Positions 26,275-34,958 of a DNA stretch of 64,000 nt are shown piece by piece; positions within the stretch are counted from its first letter, which is position 1; each line of letters opens with the position of its first letter. Source of the stretch: CAZHRC01 sp964533865 (GTDB lineage: Bacteria; Bacillota; Clostridia; Tissierellales; Peptoniphilaceae); the NCBI GenBank assembly GCA_964533865.1, contig CAZHRC010000004.1:1-64000 (forward strand), read 5' to 3'. The translations under genes and the position numbers were made by a program. The notes under the pieces are model-generated. The model saw only the letters and a list, made by a program, of their open reading frames with translations. It did no database searches and was not told the DNA's origin.

Positions 26275-27114
26275 CTAGGTTTCTTTTTCTCTCAAATAGA
26301 CGATTCCGTATAGCGTAGCCACAAACAATCCCCCACCGATAATATTTCCGATGGTGACGGGGATCAAATTGCTCACAAACATTTGTGAGAGATTCATTCC
26401 ATCGATCATCTTCGGCGAAATGCCGTATTTCAACGCGCTAGCCACATAGGACGGGTTTGCCTTTGCCATCATTCCCAAGGGAATGTAGAACATGTTGGCA
26501 ACGCTGTGCTCATAGCCCGAGGCGACAAACACCCAGATGGGAAAGAGAATCCCAAGCACTTTTCCCGCCACATCCTCAGCTGCGGTACTCATCCAAATCG
26601 CTAGACAAACGAGCCAATTGCACAAAATCCCCAAAGCCAACGCCGATCCAAAGCCCAATGCGGTTTTTGAGGAGGCGGTTTTGATAAAAAATACCGCCAA
26701 ACTATGGTTTCCCGTACTCAACAACCCGCTGGCACTGACCAGCCACGCGACCACAAGAGCTCCAGAAAAGTTTCCCCCATAAACGATCAGCCAATTTTTG
26801 ACAATTTGTTTTGGAGACAAACTGCGATCCAAAAGTCCGATGGTCATCGTCGTATTTCCAGTAAACAGCTCCCCTCCACAAAGAAGAACGAGCATAAGCC
26901 CTGTGCTAAAGAGCAACCCTGAGTACAACTTTCCCGTGCTCAACGCCTCTTCGCTCAATAGAAGGGTAAAGGAACCCGACGCCGCCCCCATAGCCCCCAG
27001 AGCGACAAAAGCGCTACCTAAAAAACTGAGGATCAAAGTGTTCAAAGGGTTACGGTTCGCTTTGATCCGAGCGGTTTCCAAAGTATCTTTGGCGATTGCT
27101 TCTGGCGTTCTCAT
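26275..27114 (-). CDS. focA: Formate/nitrite transporter family channel
   Basis: This 279-residue integral membrane protein has six transmembrane helices. FNT-family features include LSFLGSAFVALGAMGA, LCGGELFTGNT (the broken helix with the conserved GxELFTGN), GNFSGALVVAWL and ASGYEHSVANMFYIPLG, where the central pore histidine is present. It forms pentameric channels for formate and related anions. The setting between fchA and fhs makes formate the likely substrate. The start is 2 bp after the fchA stop with no clear ribosome site, suggesting translational coupling. Confidence 0.93.
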   Translation of the reverse strand: MRTPEAIAKDTLETARIKANRNPLNTLILSFLGSAFVALGAMGAASGSFTLLLSEEALSTGKLYSGLLFSTGLMLVLLCGGELFTGNTTMTIGLLDRSLSPKQIVKNWLIVYGGNFSGALVVAWLVSASGLLSTGNHSLAVFFIKTASSKTALGFGSALALGILCNWLVCLAIWMSTAAEDVAGKVLGILFPIWVFVASGYEHSVANMFYIPLGMMAKANPSYVASALKYGISPKMIDGMNLSQMFVSNLIPVTIGNIIGGGLFVATLYGIVYLREKET

Positions 27115-27115
27115 A

Positions 27116-27763
27116 TTAGCTCAGACGTCCATCTATACGACTCAGGTAGGTGGTCTTTAGCCTATCAGCTTCGGCGATGAGATGATCTCGACGGTCTATC
27201 GCCGCTTCTACAACAAAGGGGTCTTTCACGCTTTTCAGGTTGATAGTCACATTGTATAACACCCCTCGTATACTCGATGCTAGGAGCAACACGCCAATCG
27301 CTACGTCGGTGATGGCACCCCTATCGCCCCAATCGACAAGCACCGCCATTTTCTCCATAGCAGACAACAAGACCTCTGCCGTTTGAAAGGGAATTTCCAT
27401 GGCGTAAACATAACCCTTTTGTATGGCCTGACTGCGCAACTTTTTTTCAGTATCGTTGGTTTTTGGCAATTTAAAGGCTTCTAACACTCCGCTAAAGGAC
27501 TCTCCATCCTCTTGGGTATTGACCAAAAGCGTCTCGATAAGGTCATTAAAAGTCTTCTTTAACCCTTCCATCTCCTCCGCCACTTTCGGGTCGATTTCGG
27601 CAAATTTTTTGCTGTTTTGGGTGATGTTGATCACCATGTTGCCCAAAGCGACACCAAGTGCCCCAGAATAAGCACACACCCCACCCCCACCTGGATTAGG
27701 TTCCTTTGCGCTGGTCAAGGCTAGAAATTCGCCGATGGTTTTGTTTGTTAACTGGTTTTCCAT
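27116..27763 (-). CDS. fchA: Methenyl-THF cyclohydrolase / formimino-THF cyclodeaminase family
   Basis: The protein has 215 residues, helical throughout. The N-terminal signature TSAKEPNPGGGGVCAYSGALGVALGNMV (split about 18-45) is that of the FTCD C-terminal/FchA family. FchA converts methenyl-THF to 10-formyl-THF in Clostridia, and related enzymes deaminate formimino-THF from purine or histidine breakdown. The neighbouring fhs makes the FchA role likely. The start has GAGGAAAGAT upstream. It is the first gene of the fchA-focA-fhs unit. Confidence 0.9.
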   Translation of the reverse strand: MENQLTNKTIGEFLALTSAKEPNPGGGGVCAYSGALGVALGNMVINITQNSKKFAEIDPKVAEEMEGLKKTFNDLIETLLVNTQEDGESFSGVLEAFKLPKTNDTEKKLRSQAIQKGYVYAMEIPFQTAEVLLSAMEKMAVLVDWGDRGAITDVAIGVLLLASSIRGVLYNVTINLKSVKDPFVVEAAIDRRDHLIAEADRLKTTYLSRIDGRLS

Positions 27764-27790
27764 ATCTTTCCTCTCTTCACTCCAATAAGT

Positions 27791-27812
27791 AAACCCATCC
27801 TTATAAGGATGG
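27791..27812 (-). terminator. Hairpin after the CNNM/CorC gene
   Basis: CCCATCC and GGATGGG pair across a TTATAA loop eight bases after the stop at 27820. On the minus strand the stem is followed by TTTA only, so it is a weak terminator or a processing hairpin ahead of fchA. Confidence 0.55.
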
Positions 27813-27819
27813 GCATATA

Positions 27820-29196
27820 TTAACGCGATGTGGCGCTGTCTTCGTCACTTCCCTCTTCTAACTCGTTGGGAAGATCATTGACGCGAATAAACACCTCTTG
27901 TATTCTTTTGTCTTCCACGTGCTCCACGCGAAGTTCTAAATTCTCATAGTCCAATGCAATCTTTTCATTATCCGGTGGAATATAGCCCAGCAGGAAAATG
28001 ATCAACCCACCAAGGGTATCATAATCCTCCGAATCCTCATCGATGTCGGCACCTATGCGAAAATTCAACTCTTTGATGGAGATGGAGCCTTTGGCGATAA
28101 AGGTGTTGTTTTGCAGTTCTAACAACTCGGGTTCGTCATGGTCGTATTCGTCGTCGATGTCGCCAACGATCTCTTCAATCAAGTCTTCCATGGTGACTAT
28201 CCCTGCAAATCCGCCGTACTCGTCTATGAGCACCGCCAGATGTCGCTTCGAGTTTTGCAACTCCATAAACAATTCGTTGATGTTTTTGCGTTCGGGGACA
28301 AAGTAAGCCGGTTTGATGATCTTTCGAATATTGACTTTGTCAAAACCCACTTTATAAGCTTCAAGCAAAAAGTCTTTAATGTACAACACGCCGATAATGT
28401 TGTCTACATCGTCTTCGTAGACGGGAATCCGCGAGTATTTCAAGTTGAGCATTTCTCCTAAGTATTCATCGGCATCATCCGCGACGTCGATCATAAACAC
28501 CTCGGGGCGAGCGGTCATGATTTCCTCGGCGTACAAATCGTCGAAGCCGATGACCGAATTGATCATTTCACTTTCCACCGGGTTGATCAGCCCTTGTTCT
28601 TGACCCACTTGTATAATGGATCGAATATCGCCCATGGTCACCCGCTCCTCGACGCCTTTGGGATCGATGCCGATCAGACGAAGGACTGCGTTAGTGGATA
28701 AGGTTAAAAAGGTAACAAATGGACTCAACGCCTTTGACACAAAGGTCAACACGCCAATCACCGCTTTTGAGAACTTTTCTGGTTGTTGAAGGGCGATGCG
28801 TTTGGGAACCAATTCACCAAAGACCAGTGTAAAGTAAGACAGAACCAAGGTGATGATCACCATGGCAATGGTCGATGAATAAGGGACATTTAGCGCTTGC
28901 AGTTGTTGGCCCAACACTTGGGATATTCCCGTTGCCGCCGATGCGGAGTTAAAGAATCCTGCAAAGGTGATCGCCACTTGAATCACTGAAAGGAATCGGG
29001 ATTGTTCAGCCATCATCTCCACGATTCTACGCGATTTCTTGTCGCCTTCATCGGCGTCTTTTTCAATTCGTTTCATATCCAAGGATACCATCGCCATTTC
29101 CGCGGCTGCGAAAAGTGCATTGATTGTGGTTAAGACGACGATAAGTATGAGCTGCCCTATAATCGAAGAGCCGTCAGGGCTAGGGTCTGTAGACAT
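27820..29196 (-). CDS. CNNM/CorC (hemolysin-family) membrane protein
   Basis: The protein has 458 residues: an N-terminal CNNM/DUF21 membrane domain with about four helices (5-190), a pair of CBS domains (about 210-335, ending in IDEYGGFAGIVTMEDLIEEIVGDI) and a C-terminal CorC_HlyC domain (about 350-435). This family is tied to Mg2+/Co2+ efflux or homeostasis rather than haemolysis. The start follows TAGGAGGAAAT. It is divergent from carB. Confidence 0.92.
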   Translation of the reverse strand: MSTDPSPDGSSIIGQLILIVVLTTINALFAAAEMAMVSLDMKRIEKDADEGDKKSRRIVEMMAEQSRFLSVIQVAITFAGFFNSASAATGISQVLGQQLQALNVPYSSTIAMVIITLVLSYFTLVFGELVPKRIALQQPEKFSKAVIGVLTFVSKALSPFVTFLTLSTNAVLRLIGIDPKGVEERVTMGDIRSIIQVGQEQGLINPVESEMINSVIGFDDLYAEEIMTARPEVFMIDVADDADEYLGEMLNLKYSRIPVYEDDVDNIIGVLYIKDFLLEAYKVGFDKVNIRKIIKPAYFVPERKNINELFMELQNSKRHLAVLIDEYGGFAGIVTMEDLIEEIVGDIDDEYDHDEPELLELQNNTFIAKGSISIKELNFRIGADIDEDSEDYDTLGGLIIFLLGYIPPDNEKIALDYENLELRVEHVEDKRIQEVFIRVNDLPNELEEGSDEDSATSR

Positions 29197-29367
29197 ATTT
29201 CCTCCTAAAATTTCTGGTTAATGTAGTAATTAGACTATCACATAACGGGTCAATAATCAAGCAATCCCCTTTTGCACGGTTTTTCGTCGTCGATGTCGTG
29301 CGTTTTTTCACAAAAGTGGTAAAATAATACCAGACAAAAATATCCACCCTAACCCTCTGGAGGTAAT

Positions 29368-32300
29368 ATGCCAAAACGTACAGATGTCCACAAAATCATG
29401 ATTATCGGATCCGGTCCCATAGTGATCGGACAGGCAGCGGAATTTGACTACTCTGGCACCCAAGCTTTAAAAGCGCTCAGAGCGCTGGGCTACGAGGTGG
29501 TCTTGGTCAATTCCAACCCAGCGACCATAATGACCGATACGGACCTGAGCGATCGGACCTACATCGAACCGCTCAACCTCAATCGGTTGAGCCAAATCAT
29601 CGAGAAAGAACGGCCCGACGCCCTTCTACCCAACTTAGGGGGCCAATCCGGCCTCAACCTCACCCTGGAGTTATGGGAAGCCGGCATCCTCCAAAAGTAC
29701 GACGTGGAAGTGCTTGGCGTACAAGTTGAAAGCATCGTCAAAGGCGAAGATCGGGTGGCCTTTAAAGAAACCATGAGCGCCATCGGCGTCGCCATGGCAA
29801 GGAGCAAGGCCTGCTACACCATTGATGAATGCCTGAGCTACGCCGATGCCATCGGGTACCCAGTGGTCGTCCGACCGGCTTATACCATGGGTGGTCAAGG
29901 GGGAGGCCTGTGCTGGAACCGAGACGAACTGGCCCAAACCGCACTGAAAGGATTGGAAGCCTCCCTCATCAACCAAGTTCTCATCGAAGAGTCCATCCTC
30001 GGTTGGGAAGAGTTGGAACTCGAGATCATACGCGATGCTAAAGGGCAATTGATCACCATTTGTTACATCGAAAACGTGGATCCCCTCGGTGTCCACACTG
30101 GCGATTCCATTTGCACAGCGCCGATGCTCACCATCGATCCATCGGTTCAGCGCGAACTCGAAGCTATCGCCCATGCCATCGTCGAAAAAGTTGGGGTCAT
30201 CGGCGGCACAAACGTCCAATTTGCACGAAACCCCGAGGATGGAAGGATTGTCGTGATTGAAATCAACCCGCGTACCTCGCGTTCCTCTGCCCTCGCTTCA
30301 AAGGCCACAGGATTTCCCATTGCCCTCGTCTCGGGCATGTTGAGTTTGGGTCTCACCTTGGACGAGATCCCAAGCGACACCTACGGCACCTTAAAAGACT
30401 ACGTGCCCCGTTGCGATTATATCGCCCTGAAATTTCCTCGATGGACCTTTGAAAAATTCAGTGAACAAGACGACCACCTGGGCACCCAAATGCAAGCCGT
30501 AGGCGAGGTGATGTCCATAGGAAAAACCTATAAAGAAGCCTTGCAAAAAGCGGTTCGCTCCCTGGAGATCGGTCGATCTGGATTGGGCGAGGTACCAGAA
30601 CTTATGGATCTCACCACAGATCAGCTCTTGGAACGCCTTTCACGACCCACTAGCGAGCGCCATTTCATCCTTTACGAAGCGTTGAAAAAAGGCGCACCTG
30701 TCGATCTTCTCGTCGAACTCACCGGCATCAAACCGTACTTTATCAACGCGTTGCGAGAATTGGTCGATGAAGAAACGGAATGGCTCGCCTTTGAACCATC
30801 AGCCCTTCCCAAACCCGTCCTTCTACACGCTAAACAGTCTGGGTTTTCCGATGCCTACATGGCAAAAACCCTCAAAGTCTCCGAAGCTCTTATTCGCGAA
30901 CAACGGGAGCGCCACGCCATACACCCTGCCTACCATAAAATCGACGTGGCCATCGGATCGGGCAATCAATATTACTACAGCACCTACAACGCCCTCTCCA
31001 GTCTGCCGGTGACTTCACAAAGAGAAAAGATCGCCATTTTGGGCGGAGGTCCAAACCGAATCGGCCAGGGCATCGAATTTGACTACTGTTGCGTTCAAGC
31101 GGCTCTCGCTCTGAGAGAACAAGGCTACGAGACCATCATGATCAACTGCAACCCGGAAACCGTCTCGACGGACTACGACATCTCCGATAATTTGTACTTT
31201 GAGCCTTTGACTTTGGAAGATGTGCTCAGCATTTACAAACGAGAAGGTGCCATCGCCGCCATCACCCAGTTTGGCGGTCAAACCCCTCTAAATCTCGCCA
31301 CAAGACTGGAAGAAGCCGGTGTCAAAATCCTTGGTACCTCACCAGAGGTGATCGATTTGGCAGAGGATAGAGATTACTTTAGAAACTTGATGGCAAAACT
31401 TGCCATTCCCATGCCGGAATCCGGTATGGCATCGACACCTGAGGAAGCCCTTACCATCGCCGAATCCATCGGCTACCCGGTGATGGCTCGCCCATCTTTT
31501 GTCCTCGGAGGCAGAGGTATGGCCATCGTCCACACCAAATCCGAACTCATCGCTTTTATGAACGAATTTGCCCACACGGGAAATGGCCAGGCCATCCTCA
31601 TCGACAGATTCCTCCAAAACGCTCTCGAATGCGAGGTAGACGCCCTATCCAACGGATGCGATACCCAAGTTCTCGGAGTAATGGAACACATCGAGCTGGC
31701 TGGGATTCACTCTGGGGACTCGGCTGCTGTCTTTCCTTCGGTGAACATCCCAGCGAAACAAGTGGCAAAGCTCATCGATTACACCAAGAGAATCGCCGAG
31801 TCCATGAATGTGGTAGGTATGCTCAACCTCCAGTTCGCCATTGAAGGCGACGTGGTTTACGTCATCGAAGCCAACCCTAGAGCCTCGCGCACCGTGCCCA
31901 TCGTATCGAAAATCGCCGACCATAAACTGGTCCACCAGGCGATTGCCGTTATGATTGCTGACTTTACCCAATCGAAAGGCCCTGATCACTTTCCCATCGA
32001 AAACCTCCACTTTTCCTACTATGGGGTTAAGGAAGCGGTCTTTCCCTTTAATCGCTTTGGTGAACAGGACCCGGTCCTCGGCCCAGAAATGCGCTCCACA
32101 GGAGAAGTTCTCGGTTTAGGTAGAAACCTTGGGGAAAGCTACTACAAGGCACAAGAAGCCATCCAGCGCTCTCTACCCGAGTCTGGACTTATCCTTCTTA
32201 GTGTGGACAGCCCTCATAAAGAAGCGATCTTACCCATCGCTCGTGGATTCCAAGCACTGGGCTTCACTTTAGCTGCCACTGAAGGCACCAAACGTCGACT

Positions 32301-32580
32301 CGCCGAAGGGGGCGTCGAGACCATCCTCTACTCAAAAGTGAGCCATCGAGCCGGTGAAAATGGCAAGTACGCCCTTGAGGACTGTGCCTTTGTCATCGTC
32401 ACACCCACTATCGGCGGCGGCAACACCTTTGGTAGCCTGCTGCGCAAACGCGCTGTGGAAACCGGCATCCCTTATGCCACTACCATCGCAGGCGCTGCCA
32501 CTTCGCTAGAGGCTATCGTTGCCAACCGCAATCAAAAAGGATTGACCGTCACCCCATTACAAGACTATTTATCTCAGTAA
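29368..32580 (+). CDS. carB: Carbamoyl-phosphate synthase, large subunit
   Basis: The enzyme makes carbamoyl phosphate from bicarbonate, ammonia and two ATP for pyrimidine and arginine synthesis. The protein has 1070 residues, full length, with two homologous ATP-grasp halves. The first begins KIMIIGSGPIVIGQAAEFDYSG and the second KIAILGGGPNRIGQGIEFDYC near residue 555. The C-terminal MGS-like allosteric domain (about 930-1070) ends in TTIAGAATSLEAI. No carA lies next to it, which is unusual. The ribosome site is TGGAGGTAAT. A terminator follows immediately. Confidence 0.97.
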   Translation: MPKRTDVHKIMIIGSGPIVIGQAAEFDYSGTQALKALRALGYEVVLVNSNPATIMTDTDLSDRTYIEPLNLNRLSQIIEKERPDALLPNLGGQSGLNLTLELWEAGILQKYDVEVLGVQVESIVKGEDRVAFKETMSAIGVAMARSKACYTIDECLSYADAIGYPVVVRPAYTMGGQGGGLCWNRDELAQTALKGLEASLINQVLIEESILGWEELELEIIRDAKGQLITICYIENVDPLGVHTGDSICTAPMLTIDPSVQRELEAIAHAIVEKVGVIGGTNVQFARNPEDGRIVVIEINPRTSRSSALASKATGFPIALVSGMLSLGLTLDEIPSDTYGTLKDYVPRCDYIALKFPRWTFEKFSEQDDHLGTQMQAVGEVMSIGKTYKEALQKAVRSLEIGRSGLGEVPELMDLTTDQLLERLSRPTSERHFILYEALKKGAPVDLLVELTGIKPYFINALRELVDEETEWLAFEPSALPKPVLLHAKQSGFSDAYMAKTLKVSEALIREQRERHAIHPAYHKIDVAIGSGNQYYYSTYNALSSLPVTSQREKIAILGGGPNRIGQGIEFDYCCVQAALALREQGYETIMINCNPETVSTDYDISDNLYFEPLTLEDVLSIYKREGAIAAITQFGGQTPLNLATRLEEAGVKILGTSPEVIDLAEDRDYFRNLMAKLAIPMPESGMASTPEEALTIAESIGYPVMARPSFVLGGRGMAIVHTKSELIAFMNEFAHTGNGQAILIDRFLQNALECEVDALSNGCDTQVLGVMEHIELAGIHSGDSAAVFPSVNIPAKQVAKLIDYTKRIAESMNVVGMLNLQFAIEGDVVYVIEANPRASRTVPIVSKIADHKLVHQAIAVMIADFTQSKGPDHFPIENLHFSYYGVKEAVFPFNRFGEQDPVLGPEMRSTGEVLGLGRNLGESYYKAQEAIQRSLPESGLILLSVDSPHKEAILPIARGFQALGFTLAATEGTKRRLAEGGVETILYSKVSHRAGENGKYALEDCAFVIVTPTIGGGNTFGSLLRKRAVETGIPYATTIAGAATSLEAIVANRNQKGLTVTPLQDYLSQ

Positions 32581-32592
32581 CCCACTCGGCAT

Positions 32593-32628
32593 AAAAAATC
32601 TCTCTGAACATGTCAGAGAGATTTTTTT
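32593..32628. terminator. Bidirectional terminator after carB
   Basis: AAAAAATCTCTCTGA and TCAGAGAGATTTTTTT form a 15-bp stem with a 5-nt loop. It serves carB on the plus strand and the converging HIT gene (stop 32634) on the minus strand. Confidence 0.92.
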
Positions 32629-32633
32629 CTGTA

Positions 32634-33062
32634 CTATTTGCCCAGAGCCTCTTTAATCGAAGCGATGAGTGTATCGTATTCTTCTTGCTCAAAGTAGGTT
32701 TTTTGAGGGTTCATCGCAAATACTCCGCCCCATTCAAATTCGTCGTCTGCATACTTTGGCACTAAGTGGAAGTGTAGATGCTTTCCCGTGTCGCCATATG
32801 CGCCGTAATTGAGTTTAGTGGGTTTGAAAATGGCATGGATGGCGTTAGCCACTTTTGCCACATCAGCAAAAAACGCGTTTCTGTCCTCGTCGGATAAATC
32901 CACAAGCTCACTGACGTGCTCTTTATGAGCGACGATAACACGTCCTTTATGACTCTGTTCTTTGAATAAGTACAATTGACTCGTTTCCAAATCGCAAATC
33001 TTGATGCCAAAAGCATCGACCAACTCGTTGTTCATACAATACGCACAGTTTTGATCTTTCAT
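32634..33062 (-). CDS. HIT-family nucleotide hydrolase/transferase
   Basis: The ATG at 33062 follows GGAGGGGTT and gives 142 residues; the frame is open further upstream but without a ribosome site. The catalytic histidine triad is in GKHLHFHLVPKY (about residues 96-107). An N-terminal CAYCMNN motif suggests a zinc site shared by part of the family. Members hydrolyse nucleoside phosphoramidates or dinucleotides; the substrate is not predictable here. Confidence 0.93.
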   Translation of the reverse strand: MKDQNCAYCMNNELVDAFGIKICDLETSQLYLFKEQSHKGRVIVAHKEHVSELVDLSDEDRNAFFADVAKVANAIHAIFKPTKLNYGAYGDTGKHLHFHLVPKYADDEFEWGGVFAMNPQKTYFEQEEYDTLIASIKEALGK

Positions 33063-33132
33063 AACCCCTCCACGAAAACGTTTTAATATTCCTGACTCTA
33101 TTTTATCATTGGCCAATCGCCAAGACAAGAGT

Positions 33133-33167
33133 AAAAAAACTCCTCTGAGAAAAATCCCAGAGGAGGT
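33133..33167 (-). terminator. Terminator of the AGCS symporter gene
   Basis: CCTCCTCTG and CAGAGGAG pair around a 10-nt loop and are followed by seven T residues on the minus strand. It starts 5 bp after the stop at 33172. Confidence 0.88.
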
Positions 33168-33171
33168 GATG

Positions 33172-34575
33172 CTAGTTCCAAAAATCGGTTTTGTCGGTCA
33201 TGTTAATCGTCGATGCCAAAAATTCCGGATCTTTTCCCGCTTTTCTTTGGCGAATATAGTCTTTTAAGCTGTCGATGGCCGGTTTTTTGAGAAGATAGAT
33301 CGCCGGTAAGTTGATCAGCGCCATCATCGCCATGAGCACATCGGAAGTATCCCAAGCAACATCAAACTCGACTTGTGAGCCGTAAAAGACGATGAGTACT
33401 GCAAGGCCGCGGAAGATATACAACGCGGTTTTACTCGGGGTTTTCCCAAAGATATAGGCAAGGTTTGCCTCGGAGTAATAAAAGTTTCCGATGAGTGTGG
33501 TAAACCCAAACAAGAAAAGGGAAATGCTGAAGAAGTAGTGTCCCCAGTTGCCAAAGTTGGCTTGAAGAGCAGCGACGTTGTAAGGTGAACCCTTAAGCGC
33601 TGGGGTTGGCGCTACGCCAGATGACAGTAGCATCAACGCCGTCGCCGTACAGATGACGATGGTGTCGAGGTAGACGGAGAGCATTTGAACTAAGCCCTGC
33701 TTAACGGGATGGCTCACATCAGCTGCCGCAGCGGCATTTGGCGCAGAACCGATACCGGCTTCATTGGAGTAGAGACCGCGTTTCAACCCAAACATCACCG
33801 CCGAACCTGTGAATCCCCCAAAGATCGCTTTAAAATCGAAGGCGCCTTTGAAAATCGAACCAAATACTTGTGGCATAAGGCCGATATTTTTCACGATGAC
33901 GATAATCGCGATGCTGATGTAGAGTACGGACATGATGGGAACGAGAACGCTAGTGATTTCGCTAAGTTTTTTCCCGCCGCCAAAAATACTCAACGCCATG
34001 AGTACAGCGAGGATGACTCCGAGGATCATCGGTGTGGCTTTTGGATCGTAAAAACCGTATGTGGCAAAGGACGACGACACATTGAAGGAGGCGAGCATGT
34101 TGAAGCCACCCATGTAGGTCGCGATGAGTATGACGGCAAACAACAGCCCCACACCTTTGTTTTTAAGCCCTTGTTCGATATAGTATGCCGGTCCGCCGTA
34201 AGATCCGCCAACCGAATCCCGTTTTTTATAGATTTGAGCGAGGGTACTCTCCACAAAGGCAGACGCAGCACCGATGAGGGCGACTACCCACATCCAAAAC
34301 ACGGCGCCAGCGCCCCCTAGACAGATGGCGGTCGATACGCCGACGATATTTCCCGTGCCGACACGAGAAGCCGTGGACACCATGAGCGCCTGGAAAGATG
34401 ACATGGAATCTTTGCCTTTTGCAGGCTCGCCGACGACTTTAATGGATTCCCCGAGATATTTAAATTGAACCCATTTCGTCTTAAATGAAAAGTAGATGCC
34501 TGCACCGATTAATAGGGCAGGAAGAATGAAGGTATACAGAAAATTACTAATATCACCAATGATTTTAGCGTACAT
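33172..34575 (-). CDS. Alanine/glycine:cation symporter (AGCS family)
   Basis: I place the start at the ATG at 34575, with AAGGAGG a few bases upstream, giving 467 residues; a longer frame has no ribosome site and would begin inside the leader. The protein has about eleven transmembrane helices. The family signature GTGNIVGVSTAICLGG (about 77-92) and the FWMWVVALIGAASAFVESTLAQ block following it are clear, as is KRGLYSNEAGIGSAPNAAA. Members import alanine or glycine with Na+. A long structured leader precedes the gene. Confidence 0.94.
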   Translation of the reverse strand: MYAKIIGDISNFLYTFILPALLIGAGIYFSFKTKWVQFKYLGESIKVVGEPAKGKDSMSSFQALMVSTASRVGTGNIVGVSTAICLGGAGAVFWMWVVALIGAASAFVESTLAQIYKKRDSVGGSYGGPAYYIEQGLKNKGVGLLFAVILIATYMGGFNMLASFNVSSSFATYGFYDPKATPMILGVILAVLMALSIFGGGKKLSEITSVLVPIMSVLYISIAIIVIVKNIGLMPQVFGSIFKGAFDFKAIFGGFTGSAVMFGLKRGLYSNEAGIGSAPNAAAAADVSHPVKQGLVQMLSVYLDTIVICTATALMLLSSGVAPTPALKGSPYNVAALQANFGNWGHYFFSISLFLFGFTTLIGNFYYSEANLAYIFGKTPSKTALYIFRGLAVLIVFYGSQVEFDVAWDTSDVLMAMMALINLPAIYLLKKPAIDSLKDYIRQRKAGKDPEFLASTINMTDKTDFWN

Positions 34576-34958
34576 CACAGCCTCCTTGTATGGTATTTGA
34601 TTGGTTGTCACTGAAAAGCGACGATCGCTTTTCTGACTTAACAACTACCCTCCTTTCACACAGTTGTGAAAACCCTTTCTTTGTAGGGTTAGGTGATGAT
34701 CTCTCTACACATGGGCTTTCGTTTCACCTCTATTCTATCATGTTTCACCATAATATAAAAACTGTATTTATTTTAACTTTTCGTTTCCTTTATAGTATAC
34801 TTCATTGATACTCACTATAGCTACTACTCATTTATTGCTGATTTGATCCCTTAACTCATTTCAAACAAATTTTTTTGTAAAAACACTGTAAAATTTAAGT
34901 AAAATAGTGTAGGATGGAATCAGAAGGAAATGGACAATCATACTACAAGGGGGACACT
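34576..34958. promoter_or_regulatory. Divergent regulatory region with a structured AGCS leader
   Basis: This 383-bp gap has no gene that I can support. On the minus strand, 34604-34729 folds into four consecutive stems: AGGTGA/TCACCT, AACCCT/AGGGTT, TTCACA/TGTGAA, and GTTGT/ACAAC enclosing GAAAAGCG/CGCTTTTC. The last ends about 28 nt before the symporter start. None has a U-tract, so control at translation would be the simplest model. The rest is AT-rich and must contain the promoters for the symporter and for the Na/Pi gene at 34959; several TATAAT-like boxes exist but none is clear. Confidence 0.5.

Noticed and set aside
34604..34729. Glycine or lysine riboswitch call for the AGCS leader
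   Set aside because: The conserved core blocks of these classes are not present; only generic stem structure is visible.
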